A stretch of DNA of 64,000 bases from Nyssa sinensis (lineage: Eukaryota > Streptophyta > Magnoliopsida > Cornales > Nyssaceae): NCBI GenBank assembly GCA_008638375.1, contig CM018048.1, positions 51,221,675 to 51,285,674 of the forward strand, read 5' to 3'. The stretch's first letter is position 1. Every line of letters starts with the position of its first letter. The translations under genes and the position numbers were made by a program. Shown here in pieces: positions 35,755-48,970 of the stretch. The notes beneath the pieces were generated by a model that was not told the DNA's origin, ran no database searches, and was given only the letters and a program-made list of their open reading frames with translations.

Positions 35755-38072
35755 AATTTTATGGAGCAAAAATAAAATGGAGGGGAGTAACTATTGAGTC
35801 TCTGATTTTTTATACAATCTGCAACAATTGAAGAAAGCTTTCTGATAGTAGTCCAGATGTTCAAATGGTATTGTTGTAGTTATGGGATTTCTGTTCCAGT
35901 CGTTGGATGGCATTCAAAGGAGAGCAAGCCCAGTTTTTTATTTTTGGGGGCGTCTGTATGATTTTCCTGGAACTATCGTGGGTTAGTTTACATACACACC
36001 GGTCTAAGATTTTTTTTTTTTTTTCTCTGACAACCAAGAGCTTTGAAAAAGCTTGCTTTTTGAGTTTTGAATGCATTTTTTTTTTAGGATGGATCGATCA
36101 AAAATATCATGAGTCAGCTTTCATACACCAAACTAAGTCTTTATTTCCATAACAGTCAAATTGCTTAAGCACACCAAATTAAATTTTCTTTTCAGTGACA
36201 ATCAACCCACTCTTTTAAACTTTAACCGTCAACGATTGACAAAAAATAAACTCGAATTCAAGACGCTTAAATTTTATTCTCAACATATTTACCCATCAAC
36301 CACACTCCAAGTGATGATTTTGGGTGCAATCTGATATAGCCTTGCATTGGTATATTAGATGATAGGGAACTTATTGTATCAATCTAAAGTTGGGATTTAT
36401 TTTGTTGTTGCTTACTGTAATTTATTTGGTTGTTTCTTTATTGGGATTGGCATCTTTCCAATTCTCTTGTTTTCCTCTCTCTCTTTGGTTTTGAGCTTAG
36501 CACATGATGTCAATCTAATTAAAATAAGACTTGCAAGTAATATTGTTGGTTAGCTCTTAACCTCTATTGATGTAATTTTTCTACCTTTGTACTGATTTGA
36601 TTACATTAATAATTATTTTTTTTTGCTTATAAAAAAAATGTTAATTAATACTTTGTTTCAATAAAAGTATTTATAATATTAATTAATAAAGAGATAAAAT
36701 ATTTGTATATGTACTTTCATATATTTCATTTAGTGACATATAACTTAGTAATTATATTTATTAATCTTGTATGAATGAAGTCAAAAATATTATAAATGAA
36801 AAAAAACTATGACATAAACAAGCATAGAAAATACAACTTCTTTGATTTTTAAAGAAAGTAGGAGTTTTTTTTTAAGTCCCAAGTTAAATATTATAGGAAT
36901 TTTTACGTAAAAGATTAGATATATTATCATTGAAAAGTTATATAAAAGGTCTTCTTTTTGTATGAAAAATTATATGCATATAGGAAATATTTTTTGATTA
37001 ATAAAAATATGAAAAGTAATAATTCTAATAATTAAATTTTTTTTAACTTTTATATTTATTAATTATAAAAGAATTGACTGTAAAATTAGAATAAAAGAAT
37101 CAACTTACATTATTTATTTACTATGTAAATCCTGTTTATCTATTTTTGCCTGTTTTCTATCTCTAGTTTTCTTCATCATCAACTTACAAGTTCTCTCTAT
37201 GGGTTCATAATTTCTTATAATTAGTACAGCTCCTTTCAATCCATTACCTAGTATTGAGAATGGTAATTTGCAAAAATCCAAAACATTCAAAACCCTATAA
37301 ACTCGATTAATAATATTCTCTCATTTAAACAACATTCTTAATTTTTTAAAAATACAAAAATAACATGTTACTTATGGAATAAGATTGGCTTAATTCATCT
37401 CGAAAAAGGTAAAATAACTTTTAGTGACAAAGTCAGCTATTGAACAATTCCAATTTATTAGTAAATCAAATATTTAATTAAGTAAACAAATAATTATATT
37501 AATGACTAGATGACGAGTTTTTTTGTAAGTCCGGTATATTATATAATTTTATGTCTTTATAATTATATTTTATTATATTTTATTAAATAAAATAAATTAT
37601 ATAATTTTATGTCTTTATAATTATATTTTATTATATATATTATATTTTATTAAATAAAATAAATTATATCACACGTGATAAAATATATTGAGAGGAGTAA
37701 ATTTAACCGTCACTGTACCTAGCGAACCATTTAAGAATTTTCCGTTGACATACCATAAGAGTGACTGGTCTATAAAAGTTTTAAATTGACAACAAATCAA
37801 AAACAACAGTTGGCAGTATAGCAGTCTCCGAAACCCAAACTTCAAAACAAATAACTTAAGATTAATCGCCGTTTTTTACTTAACAAAATAGATTAGCGGC
37901 TATTACCAAGTCCTAATATAAAAGGAAAAAGTCGAAATTTAACCGATTTTTTTAGTTCATAAATTCCGTTTCTTTAAACTCTTCTGAGCTGTTGTAGTTC
38001 TGTCAAAAGCATCAGAATTCAGAAGGCTTCCAAACACAACTCTCTCACGCCAGCTAGCTATCGTCGAAACCA
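35755..38072. repeat. A-type downstream sequence joined to B-type upstream sequence, unit 1
   Basis: 35755-36040 continues the A flank, including the empty site of the solo LTR; 36310-38072 matches 11150-12909 upstream of B. The segment ends at the N gap just where the leader of a B-type subtilase would follow (TCGTCGAAACCA). No gene is present. Confidence 0.9.
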
Positions 38073-38172
38073 NNNNNNNNNNNNNNNNNNNNNNNNNNNN
38101 NNNNNNNNNNNNNNNNNNNNNNNNNNNNNNNNNNNNNNNNNNNNNNNNNNNNNNNNNNNNNNNNNNNNNNNN
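38073..38172. other. Assembly gap of 100 N
   Basis: Exactly 100 ambiguous bases, a common placeholder for a gap of unknown size. The sequence after it starts at a position equivalent to 31394, so the two sides overlap rather than continue. Confidence 0.98.
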
Positions 38173-41100
38173 AAAGCCAGTAATAAATAGTCAGTGGGCA
38201 TAGCAAAGTATCTGAGAAGCAACTATATGAGTTAATTGTATCCTTCTTATGAATGGTAGAAGGATGATCAATTACCATAATTTTTTCGTCGCAAATAATA
38301 ATTGGATCGACGACTTTTTTCCCGACGACGAAATGTGCGTCGGAAAAGGTGGAAATTCTTGTAGTGTTTGTGCAAGATCAAAGAACTTTTAAGTTGTTCA
38401 ACTGTTTCTGAAAAGTAAATTAAATTATAAAAAACTCTTCCCAAAATCAAGACAAACACAATATTAATTGTCAATTGTCAGTAATTGCAAAGCATGCAGC
38501 CACCAATCTTCTAGATTAAATTTGTAGGACTTCCACATCCTCATAAGTTCAAAACTTTCAATTTTCTAGTTGAACAAAAAAAAAAATCAGTGCATAGCTA
38601 TTGGTAAGAGCATATATATACACATGAAATAAAATTGTGTATAACACTCCCAAAAGAGTTAAAAAAAACCCATAAAATTCAGTCCAAAAAATAGTGGCAA
38701 ATCTTAATTTCATGAAGTAGTTACTCCCAGGTGCAACAGACACCGAAGAGGGTGGTCTCTATGTGACCAAGCTCCCTTTAATACATGTATTAACAAATCA
38801 GAGGGATTTCCTTCAAAATAAAGTCTTATAAAGACAAAAGGTAGTCCTAAAACCATGGATACAAACTCCATGTTATTCCCATAAAACGAGGCACCGAGTT
38901 GCTATTTGATCAAGTACCGTCAAGCACTTGCAAGTAAGTTTTTAATTCTATTGTCTTAATGCTTGGAATGGTTATGGAAGGCTCTTTTTTGGTTTTCTTA
39001 CCCTTTCTATCCCCTTGTTGTTTACTTGGTTATGAGTTTTTGTTGCTGGTCTTTTTGTTCTGTTTGATGATTTGTGGCTTGTCAATTTTTATTTATTTTT
39101 CATTATCATTAAGAATCTTGAAGCTCAGTTCAGATTACTGGGATATGTTTTGGACCTAATAGAATCACAAAAAGAATTAAGGGGCAAAAATCATTCTCAT
39201 GCCTAGAGAGTCTCATGGAGCCTTTACTGTGAATTTATATAGGTTAGGCTGTGAGAATCAGTTTCTATCATCAACCTAATCCAGATGACTGTATTTCCAA
39301 GTTTGTGAGAAGTTCAAGATATCGCGAATTGAGGACAAGACGAGGTAAAATGATCATGATGTGCAATTATTTAAAATATTTTGAGAAGTTCAAGGTAGCA
39401 CCAATTGGGGACAAGAATGAGGTAAAGCATTCAAGATGTTATGTCCTTCTAAGGAGTAACATGGTTCTGGTTATTGATGCCACACTAGAGGAAGGCCAAA
39501 TTGAGTTTTAGGCTGGGGGGTTGGAGAAAGACATGAATGCTGAAGATTTTAATTTCATGGAAGACTTGGCCCTAAGGCCCTTGATAAAACTCAATGGTTC
39601 AAGATTTGTGCAGCCATCGACCCAAGCAGTTGGATTCAAGGCATTGTTGAGTTGGTTGAGTATAATTTGGTGGTGGAGACCACCAAAGAATATAAAATTA
39701 TCAAAATTATTTGTAGGTGCTCTTTTATGGATAAAAAATAAATAAATTATTTGTAGGTGCTCTTATCAAAAAAGAATTATTTATCCTAATCAATTAATGG
39801 GGAGAAAATACATAAGCTATTACATATTGTTTTACATTTTTTCTATCTTGTAGAATAATAGTGTTATTTTGTCAAGTGCAATTGGATGAGTGGTTAAAAG
39901 AAATAAATGATAAATCTAAGGATTAGCAAGAAAATGCTTGTTGATTAAAAAAAAAAACCAAGGTTTTAGAATTGCCTGGGCAACAGATCTACTGAAAAGG
40001 ATCGACAAGGGGGGGTGTGAGAAGAAAAAGGGTGGTAGGGGAAAGATGGAAATAGGAAATTTTAGCTTCAGCCTTCTATTGAAATCAATCTTAGGAATCT
40101 TTGCCCCCCCACCCCACCACAAAAAAAAAGTAATCTTTACATTAATCTTGTTACTAGTTTAGAAGGTTTTCTCAAAACTAAAAAAGAAGAAGAAGAAAAA
40201 GATATGAACTACTGGGATTTCGGACAAAGGTTTTCTCTGTGCATTGGAGGTTTTGGATTGAATTTTTTCTTCATCGACACCCTATTCCCAATTATGCTAT
40301 GCATGTACAATCAAATAGATAAAGACAAAATAGATAGATAGATGGAGGGAGACTCTTCAGCTTGACGCCATTTTGGAGTGGACCAGATTGATTGAATTAG
40401 ACACAACCAGTTTAGAGAGTTGTATCTACAAAAAAGTTGACAACTATTATCTGCTTTCAAAACACTAACACGCTAAAGTTATCAATTGAATCATCATTCT
40501 AATGGCTGAAAGAGGCAGAAACCATGTAGTCTCTCCATTGACTGGAGAAATTTAAAATACTTGTGGCGACAGAGATGGAGAAGACAAAATGCGAGCGACC
40601 AAAGGAATCAACTAGCTCTTCGGATCCTTCTTCGTACAGCTGATTCAGAGGGAGATCAGAGAGAGGAGCGCGACAAATAGCGATTGAGATGAGAGAGATC
40701 GATCTAGAGGAGCCGTGACAGAGCTAGAGACAGAGATGAGCTAGAGAGATCGATCAGATCCAGAGAAGCGCGCGGGAAAGAGAATACTTTTTGCGCCAAA
40801 AGAAGCTTCTTTGTTAAGTGACGGTGGGAATTTTTTATATTTTCGACCCACTAAAACATCGAAACAAGTTTCTTCATTTTTCCGACGTATCATAACGTCG
40901 AAAATAGGAATATTACCGACCTATAACGGTGTCGGACAAAATCTATATTTCCGACAATATGCTAATTCGTTGGTATTGTCTATTATTCACGACAATTTTG
41001 ACCGTCGGTAAAGAGTACATCATTTTTTCGACGCATCACAACATCGAAAATAGTAACACACACTCTGAAGTTCAGTACATAGATCAGTAAAACGAATTAT

Positions 41101-41443
41101 TGTAAATATATTTATATTACCGATGGTATGGAATGTCGAAAACAGTGACATACATTTCTACCGTCGATTTTTTTTGTCTTTTCGGACAAATAATTTAGTC
41201 AATATTAAATACAGTATTACCGACCTATAATATCGTTTGAAAAAATCTATATTGCCGACACTACATTAGTTCGTCGGTATTGTATAATTATTACCGACGA
41301 TTTTTGCCGTCGGTAAAAAGTAGAGTCGGTATTGCTTAATAAAAGCCGACCTTAACATTTGTTCGTCGAAGATAATCACTTTACCGATGCGTTTTATTCC
41401 GACGATGGAATTTGCGTCGGAAATGGTGCTAATTGTTGTAGTG
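38173..41443. mobile_element. CACTA right-hand part, second copy
   Basis: It contains the internal terminus ending at 38366, the unassigned segment, and the right subterminal array ending GTAGTG at 41443 with TTA at 41444-41446. The left part and coding genes of the element are absent in this copy because the sequence starts at the gap. Confidence 0.85.
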
Positions 41444-41681
41444 TTAGTAGTCATACTAAAACATATCACTTTTTAGCATTGAAATAGAGTTACTAAAATC
41501 TGATATTTTTATACAATGTCAATGCCAAAATTAGTATTGGAAATGGTCTAAGCAGCAAAATTGTGAATCAGCCATATCAAACATCCTTGCGATCCGTCGA
41601 ACCACAATGCATACCTAACTCAGAGACAGGACTCAAACGTAAAGCTTCATTCCTGCCCTCTCTGTTTTGGGTGTTACCAGG

Positions 41682-41851
41682 TAGAGCTGTCAATGGATCG
41701 GATCTCAATCCGATCCGAGATCCGATCCGTTAAGTCCAAATATGGTTTAAGAAATAGTGATCCGTGACCCAACCCAAATCTGATTATCCCAAATATAAAC
41801 GGATCAGATATGATTAGGTTAATCCGATCCGTTTACAATTTGATCCAATCC

Positions 41852-41886
<35 letters not shown>

Positions 41887-42082
41887 TATAATATATTTAA
41901 TTTATTAATTTTAATATATATATATTATAATTTTAAACGGATCGGATATCCGGTTATTAACGGCTTCAGATATGGATTAACATTCGCCTGATCCGTCGGA
42001 TTAACGGATCGGATTTCTTATTAAACGGATCGGATTCAGATCGACTCTGATCCAATCCGAATCTAATCCGTTTACAGCCCTA
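41682..42082. mobile_element. hAT-type MITE, second copy
   Basis: Same insertion as 34979-35357, between TTACCAGG at 41674-41681 and 42083-42090. It is about 20 bp longer because of one extra GATCGGATT-type unit and a longer TA run. Confidence 0.9.
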
Positions 42083-42228
42083 TTACCAGGTTCCGTCTCT
42101 CATCTCCTATGTTGGTGGTAAGGGTTCAAATTTAAAAGAAAAATTCAGTTGATCTATTTGGAGATTGAGGAACGATGGTGTGTTTGATGATTGCCGTCCT
42201 GATTGGAATGCAGTGGTTAATGTTATTA

Positions 42229-42478
42229 CTCCCTCCGTCCCAAAATGAAAGTCTCATTTGAAAATTCTAACTTTTTAAGAAGTATTATTTTATTATTTTA
42301 AAATTATTTAAATTTTTCGTATTGCTCTCATTTAATTGTAAATCCTGTTCACATTAGGTATAATAAATAGTAGTTTTGAAAATTCATATGTTAAAAGTAC
42401 ATTGATTTTTCAAATGAGACTCTTAAAATGGAACAGTCTAAAATGGAATAAAGGACTCTTAAAATAGGACGGAGGGAG
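42229..42478. mobile_element. Stowaway MITE, second copy
   Basis: Same insertion as 35504-35752, with TA at 42227-42228 and 42479-42480. The right terminus here is the perfect GGACGGAGGGAG. Confidence 0.92.
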
Positions 42479-44419
42479 TAAATTTTATGGAGCAAAAATA
42501 AAATGGAGGGGAGTAACTACTGAGTCTCTGATTTTTTATACAATCTGCAACAATTGAAGAAAGCTTTCTGATAGTAGTCCAGATGTTCAAATGGTATTGT
42601 TGTAGTTATGGGATTTCTGTTCCAGTCGTTGGATGGCATTCAAAGGAGTGCAAGCCCAGTTTTTTATTTTTGGGGGCGTCTGTATGATTTTCCTGGAACT
42701 ATCGTGGGTTAGTTTACATACACACCGGACTAAGTTTTTTTTTTTTTTTTTTTTTTTTTCTGACAACCAAGAGCTTTGAAAAAGTTTGCTTTTTGAGTTT
42801 TGAGTGCATTTTTTTTTTTGGATGGATCGATCAAAAATATTATGAGTCAGCTTTCATATACCAAACTAAGTCTTCATTCCCGTAACAGTCAAATTGCTTA
42901 CGCACACCAAATTAAATCTTCTTTTTAGTGACAATCAACCCACTCTTTTAAACTTTAACCGTCAACGATTGACAAAAAATAAACTCGAATTCAAGACTCT
43001 TGAATTTTATTCTTAATATATTTTCCGTTCGACCACGGTCCAAGTGATGATTTTGGGTACAATCTGATATAGCCTTGCAGTGGTATATTAGATGATAGGG
43101 AATTTACTGTATCAATCTAAAGTTGGGATTTATTTTGTTGTTGCTTACTGTAATTTATTTGGTTGTTTCTTTATTGGGATTGGCATCTTTCCAATTCTCT
43201 TGTTTTCCTCTCTATCTTTGGTTTTGAGCTTAGCACATGATGTCAATCTAATTGGAATAAGACTTGCAAGTAATATTGTTGGTTAGCTCTTAACCTCTAT
43301 TGATGTAATTTTTGTACCTCTTGTACTGATTTGATTACATTAATAAATTATTTTCTTTTGCTTATAAAAAAAAATGTTAATTAATACTTTGTTTCAATAA
43401 AATCATTTATAATATTAATTAACAAAGAGATAAAATATTTATATATGTATTTTCATATATTTCATTTATGATATATAACTTAGTAATTATATTTATCAAT
43501 CTTGTATAAATGAAGTCAAAAATATTATAAAAAAAAAAAACTATGACATAAACAAGCATAGAAAATACAACTTCTTTGATTTTTAAAGAAAGTAGGAGTT
43601 TTTTTTAAGTCCCAAGTTAAATATTATAGGTATTTTTATGTAAAAGATTAGATATATTATCATTGAAAAGTTATCTAAAAGGTCTTCTTTTTGTATGAAA
43701 AATTATACGCATATAGGAAATATTTTTTGATTAATAAAAATATGAAAAGTAATAATTCTAATAATTAAAATTTTTTTAACTTTTATATTTATTAATTATA
43801 AAAGAATTGACTGTAGAATTAAAATAAAAGAATCAACTTACATTATTTATTTACTATGTAAATCCTGTTTATCTATTTTTGCCTGTTTTCTATCTCTAGT
43901 TTTCTTCGTCATCCACTTACAAGTTCTATGGAATAAGATGGGCTTAATTCATCTCGAAAAATAAACTCGATTAATAATATTCTCTGTAAACCCTATAAAC
44001 TCGATTAATAATATTCTCTCATTTAAACAACATTCTTAATTTTTTAAAAATAAAAAGATAACATGTTACTTATGGAATAAGATGGGCTTAATTCATCTCG
44101 AAAAAGGTAAAATAACTTTTAGTGACAAAGTCAGCTATTGAACAATTCCAATTTATTAGTAAATCAAATATTTAATTAAGTAAACAAATAAATATATTAA
44201 TGACTTAGATGATGAGTTTTTTTGTAAGTCCGGTATATTATATAATTTTATGTCTTTATAATTATATTTTATTATATTTTATTAAATAAAATAAATTATA
44301 TCACACATGATAAAATATATTCAGAGGAGTAATTTTAACCGTCACTGTACCTACCGAACCATTTAAGAATTTTCCGTTGACATACCAAAAGTTTTAAATT
44401 GACAACAAATCAAAAACAA

Positions 44420-44838
44420 CAGTTGGCAGTATAGCTGTCTCCGAAACCCAAACTTCAAAACAAATAACTTAAGATTAATCGCCGTTTTTTACTTAACAAA
44501 ATAGATTAGCGGCTATTACCAAGTCCTAATATAAAAGGAAAAAGTCGAAATTTAACCGATTTTTTTAGTTCATAAATTCCGTTTCTTTTAACTCTTCTGA
44601 GCTGTTGTAGTTCTGTCAAAAGCATCAGAATTCAGAAGGCTTCCAAACACAACTCTCTCCCGCCGGCTAGCTATCGTCGAAACCAACACACTCTCTTGGT
44701 TTCCTCTCTTCTCCTCCTCCTCCTCCTCCCCCTCCTCCTCATTCTCTCTAGCCTAGGATTACTCTGTATATATATACACGTTGTAGGTGATGCAGTTTAC
44801 TTAAAGCACGAGCATTCTCTCGTTCTTCATCTACAATC
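44420..44838 (+). promoter_or_regulatory. Subtilase B' promoter and leader
   Basis: A TATA box lies at 44767-44776, 63 bp before the ATG. The AACAACAGTTGGCA and TTAATCGCCGTTTTTTACTT blocks of A and B are kept. The CTC run at about 44711-44741 is 12 bp longer than in B; otherwise the last 150 bp before the ATG are the same as in B. Confidence 0.65.
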
Positions 44839-47148
44839 ATGGAGAATAAGAGATGTCAACTATTGCCAAACATTGCTTTCGTGTTCGCTTTCGCTCTCAT
44901 TTGCACGTTTGACTTATATTCCGCCATCGCTCTGGAAGCAGAAATTTCATCGGACGGCTTAATAGATATGGAAATTGGGTCACTTAAAACCGATGCAAAA
45001 GTGCAGAAGAGTTTAGAGACCTACATTGTCCACGTAAATCATCCCGATGGTGGAGTCTTTTCTCAATCAGACGATATAAAGAGCTGGTACCATTCATTCT
45101 TGCCCGCTAGCACAGCAAGCTCAAGCGACGCCTCGTCCCGCATGATTTACACGTACCAAAATGTGATATCTGGTTTCGCCGCAAGATTGTCACCGGAAGA
45201 AGCCAAAATCATGGAGAAGAAGAAAGGCTTTGTGTCTGCGCGGCCCCAAAGAGTATTTCCTTTACACACAACTCATAGTCCTAACTTCTTGGGCTTGCAC
45301 CAGAATTTAGGGTTTTGGAGAGGCTCAAATTATGGGAAGGGTGTGATTGTTGGGATTTTGGACACTGGGATTACTCCAAACCATCCTTCGTTCAGCGACG
45401 AAGGAGTGCCACCTCCGCCGGCAAAATGGAAAGGGAAGTGTGAATTCAATGGGACTGCATGTAATAACAAACTCATCGGTGCAAGGAATTTTGTGAGTGG
45501 AGAAACCGAGCCAGCGCCATTGGACGAGGAAGGGCACGGCACCCACACGTCCAGTACGGCTGCCGGGAACTTTGTGGAAGATGCCAATTTGTTCGGGCAG
45601 GCCAATGGCACGGCCGCTGGCATGGCGCCTCTCGCTCACTTGGCGATGTACAAAGTATGTTCCGGGGGTTGTTATGAAAGTGACATATTGGCTGCAATGG
45701 ACGCTGCTGTTGAGGACGGCGTTGATGTCCTTTCCCTTTCCCTTGGCGCACCTTCCCTTCCTTTCTATGATGACGGCATTGCGGTGGGCGCATTTGGCGC
45801 AATCCAAAAGGGAGTTTTTGTGAGCTGTTCAGCCGGTAACTCTGGTCCATATAATGCTTCATTATCAAATGAAGCTCCATGGATTCTAACTGTTGGTGCA
45901 AGCACCATTGATAGAAGCATAAGGGCAACAGCGCTCCTTGGAAACAAAGACGAAATTGATGGCGAGTCAATATTCCAACCCCATGATTTCCCTCCGACTT
46001 TACTGCCTCTTGTTTACCCCGGCGCAAATGATGAAGACGCCGCATTATGCGGCCCAGGATCGTTGAACAACACTGATGTGAAAGGAAAGGTAGTGTTGTG
46101 TGTGAGAGGCGGTGGGATTGCAAGAATTGAGAAAGGACAAACAGTGAAGGACGCCGGCGGTGCGGCCATGATTCTAATGAATGAACAACCTGATGGCTAT
46201 AGTACGTTGGCTGATGCTCATGTTCTTCCTGCAACGCATGTGGGTTACCAGGATGGAGAATTGATCAAAGCCTATATAAATTCCACCTCTTCTCCTACGG
46301 CTACAATCTTGTTTAGAGGAACTGTCATTGGAGTAGATTATGCTCCAATGGTTTCTTCCTTCTCGTCGAGAGGCCCCAGCTGGGAAAGCCCTGGGATTTT
46401 GAAACCAGACATTATCGGCCCTGGTGTGAGCATTCTAGCAGCATGGCCAGTCTCTCTTGACAACACCACCGTTACAAAATCACCATTTAACATGATTTCT
46501 GGCACCTCTATGTCTTGTCCTCATCTCGGTGGCATTGCCGCTTTGCTCAAAAGTGTCCACCCTGACTGGTCACCAGCTGCAATTAAATCTGCAATCATGA
46601 CTTCAGCTGATCTGCTAAACCTCGACGGCAACCCCATTCTCGATGAAAGATTCCTTCCAGCTGACATATTTGCCACTGGCGCAGGCCACGTAAACCCATC
46701 AAAAGCAAGTGATCCAGGACTTGTCTATGACATCAAACCAGATGACTACATACCTTATTTATGCGGCTTGGGCTACACAGACCGAGAGATTGCGATCATC
46801 GTACAACAAAAGGTGAAGTGCGCGGAAGTATCGAGCATACCCGAAGCACAACTAAATTATCCTACGTTTTCAATTGCAATTGGGTCTATCGAGAAAGCAT
46901 ATACGAGGACAGTGACAAATGTTGGGGAGGCTGCTTCATCTTACACTGTATATGTTGATCTACCAGGTTTTGACGTGACTGTCGAGCCCAGTACGCTAGT
47001 CTTCTCCGAGGTGAACCAGCAACTGACATATAAAGCAACATTTACCCCATCATCGGACCCCCGAACGACGCAGTATGTGCAAGGATATCTGAAATGGACT
47101 TCTTCTAAGCACGTTGTCACGAGCCTAATCTCTGTTAAGTATGAGTGA
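44839..47148 (+). CDS. Subtilisin-like serine protease B', intact, near-identical to B
   Basis: A 769-residue secreted subtilase with the same layout as B: signal peptide, I9 propeptide, Asp175, His233, Asn334, Ser557, protease-associated domain and fibronectin-III-like end. Reading both genes base by base I find two differences: a CAT to TAT change giving Tyr27, and a silent G to A near 46048. The A-like and C-like neighbours have diverged much more, so either B and B' were homogenised by gene conversion or one is an assembly duplicate. AATAAA is at 47295-47300. The enzyme should be active and secreted. Confidence 0.95.
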   Translation: MENKRCQLLPNIAFVFAFALICTFDLYSAIALEAEISSDGLIDMEIGSLKTDAKVQKSLETYIVHVNHPDGGVFSQSDDIKSWYHSFLPASTASSSDASSRMIYTYQNVISGFAARLSPEEAKIMEKKKGFVSARPQRVFPLHTTHSPNFLGLHQNLGFWRGSNYGKGVIVGILDTGITPNHPSFSDEGVPPPPAKWKGKCEFNGTACNNKLIGARNFVSGETEPAPLDEEGHGTHTSSTAAGNFVEDANLFGQANGTAAGMAPLAHLAMYKVCSGGCYESDILAAMDAAVEDGVDVLSLSLGAPSLPFYDDGIAVGAFGAIQKGVFVSCSAGNSGPYNASLSNEAPWILTVGASTIDRSIRATALLGNKDEIDGESIFQPHDFPPTLLPLVYPGANDEDAALCGPGSLNNTDVKGKVVLCVRGGGIARIEKGQTVKDAGGAAMILMNEQPDGYSTLADAHVLPATHVGYQDGELIKAYINSTSSPTATILFRGTVIGVDYAPMVSSFSSRGPSWESPGILKPDIIGPGVSILAAWPVSLDNTTVTKSPFNMISGTSMSCPHLGGIAALLKSVHPDWSPAAIKSAIMTSADLLNLDGNPILDERFLPADIFATGAGHVNPSKASDPGLVYDIKPDDYIPYLCGLGYTDREIAIIVQQKVKCAEVSSIPEAQLNYPTFSIAIGSIEKAYTRTVTNVGEAASSYTVYVDLPGFDVTVEPSTLVFSEVNQQLTYKATFTPSSDPRTTQYVQGYLKWTSSKHVVTSLISVKYE

Positions 47149-48898
47149 GAAAAAGGTAAGAAGAGGGTCTAAACAAGAAGAGGTTAACTTGCTAAATTTA
47201 CTTTGGTGTTGTGATTGTGTGATATGTGGAGTGTGAAATGTTTGAATTGCATACACTGTCTTGAATAACAGGTCATCTGGGTTACATCGTCTTCAATAAA
47301 ACAGAAGATGATAAATAAAATTGTTTGAAGCTGATGATATGAGAATTTTTGGAATTAACTTCCAAATTTGGCATTCTGAAAAACCAAACAGAGAACTGTG
47401 TGCACATTATCTATAGAATTAGGATGTCAGGAGTCTTTATGTTACAATTTCTTTTCTTTTCTTTTTTAATGCTCATTTCATGACTGGGAAAATTAAATTA
47501 ATTTGTCACAAAATTTTCTACTTTTCACCTTTATGTTATGGGCAATGGTTTGTCACCAACTCTCTTTTTTATATCCAAATCAATAACCAAGCTTGGAAAT
47601 GACTCTATACAATGAACGTTCAAAGCCAAACTTATAAATACCATCTTAGTCACCCAGCGACGTGAAATACCACATTTTCCCATTGGCAAATATCCCAAAA
47701 CCTCTTCAATGCATGTCCAATGTGGGACGTAGGTCCACTCTTTACTATCTGTCTCTCCACAAGCTCCACCACGCATTACACATCCCACAAGGATAACAGG
47801 AAGACCACAGTTGTAATATCCACATTGTACAATATTGCCTCTTTTGGATAATGGGTTAGGTGCCTCGTCACACCATAACGGATTTTCTAAGAAGTAAAGT
47901 TGTGAGGTGAGAGGCCTATCCTAAGTAGACAGTATCGAATAATGTGATTTCAAGTCGTTACATGAAGTAAGTGAATCCATATATAAACTCATGGAGATAA
48001 TTTTATTCACTTACATCACCATCTTCCTCCCAAGTTTTAGGCAAAAACAACCATCCAAACGGCACTTGTCAGAAACAACAAACATATACTCCAGCATTGT
48101 TGCCTGATGGAATCTAATTAAACGACTGGAAGTAATCAAAAAAGCATAAGTTTTTGTTTTTCCCTAGATATAGGACACTACAAAAAAGTTAAATACAGAA
48201 AAGATAAACGCTTGCTTTTAAAAGGAAATCACCATATGATAGAAAAAAACCAGAAAATAAGGCATATTCAATATTGCCGTCAGAATTTTCGAGCTCCAGA
48301 TGAACTAGTTTCCAAGTAATGGTGTAGGACTATGTCAAGAACCCTGTTGCTCAGTTCAGCATATGTTTGATCTTTGACCCTTTCCATGTAACACGTAATG
48401 CTAGGATAGGGCCCTCTTGTGTGAAGTTTCTGTTGTCTCCACCCCAGAAATCGAACCCATGGGACTGAAGAGAAAGGAGCCCAACAAGTATTCACCTGTT
48501 TTGTTTAATCTTTTTACCTATGCTAATATCATCACTTCCATTGCCACTTCATTGCTAATCACAACTCAGAATATATGAACACATAAAAAGCACACAAAAA
48601 AAATAGATTGGTAAAATGCTCCTCTTTTTTGTTAAAATGATTGGCAATAGACTCGCGATTACAATGAAAAATTATAGGAAATGATATCATCAGTCAAATG
48701 GTCATGCAATTGTTGCAAAACCAGACAATTAACAATACATCATCCTTTAAAAAATCTTTTAGCATATCCCCATTGCCGCCTTGAGATCCATTTAAACAAG
48801 TCCCAAGGGGCTGTACCATTATCCTATTTTAACTGCACCTTAACTAACACACTTGCATAAACTCATATAGAGACGCCGGCCATCTTTCCCACCCCCTC
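47149..48898. other. Spacer between B' and C'
   Basis: Copy of 15359-17115. No gene is supportable. Differences from the first copy are few near B' and increase toward C'. Confidence 0.7.
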
Positions 48899-48970
48899 TT
48901 TATATATATTGGTCCAACCACCAATTATGGAAACACAAAGAACTCCAAGTACCTTCCCTCCTACTTATTC
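48899..48970 (+). promoter_or_regulatory. Subtilase C' core promoter and leader
   Basis: CTTTATATATATTGG gives a TATA box about 62 bp before the ATG. An out-of-frame ATG (about 48927) lies in the leader, as in the pseudogene copy. Confidence 0.55.

Larger units (their letters stand above)
38173..44685. repeat. Second copy of 31394-38072 (unit 2)
   Basis: The sequence repeats unit 1 from inside the CACTA right part through the B-type upstream region, with scattered substitutions and indels. Differences include a longer poly-T near 42737-42759, a rearranged stretch at about 43925-43990 where unit 1 has an extra 100 bp, and a small deletion near 44380. Both edges of the similarity coincide exactly with the contig edges at the gap. 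Confidence 0.93.
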
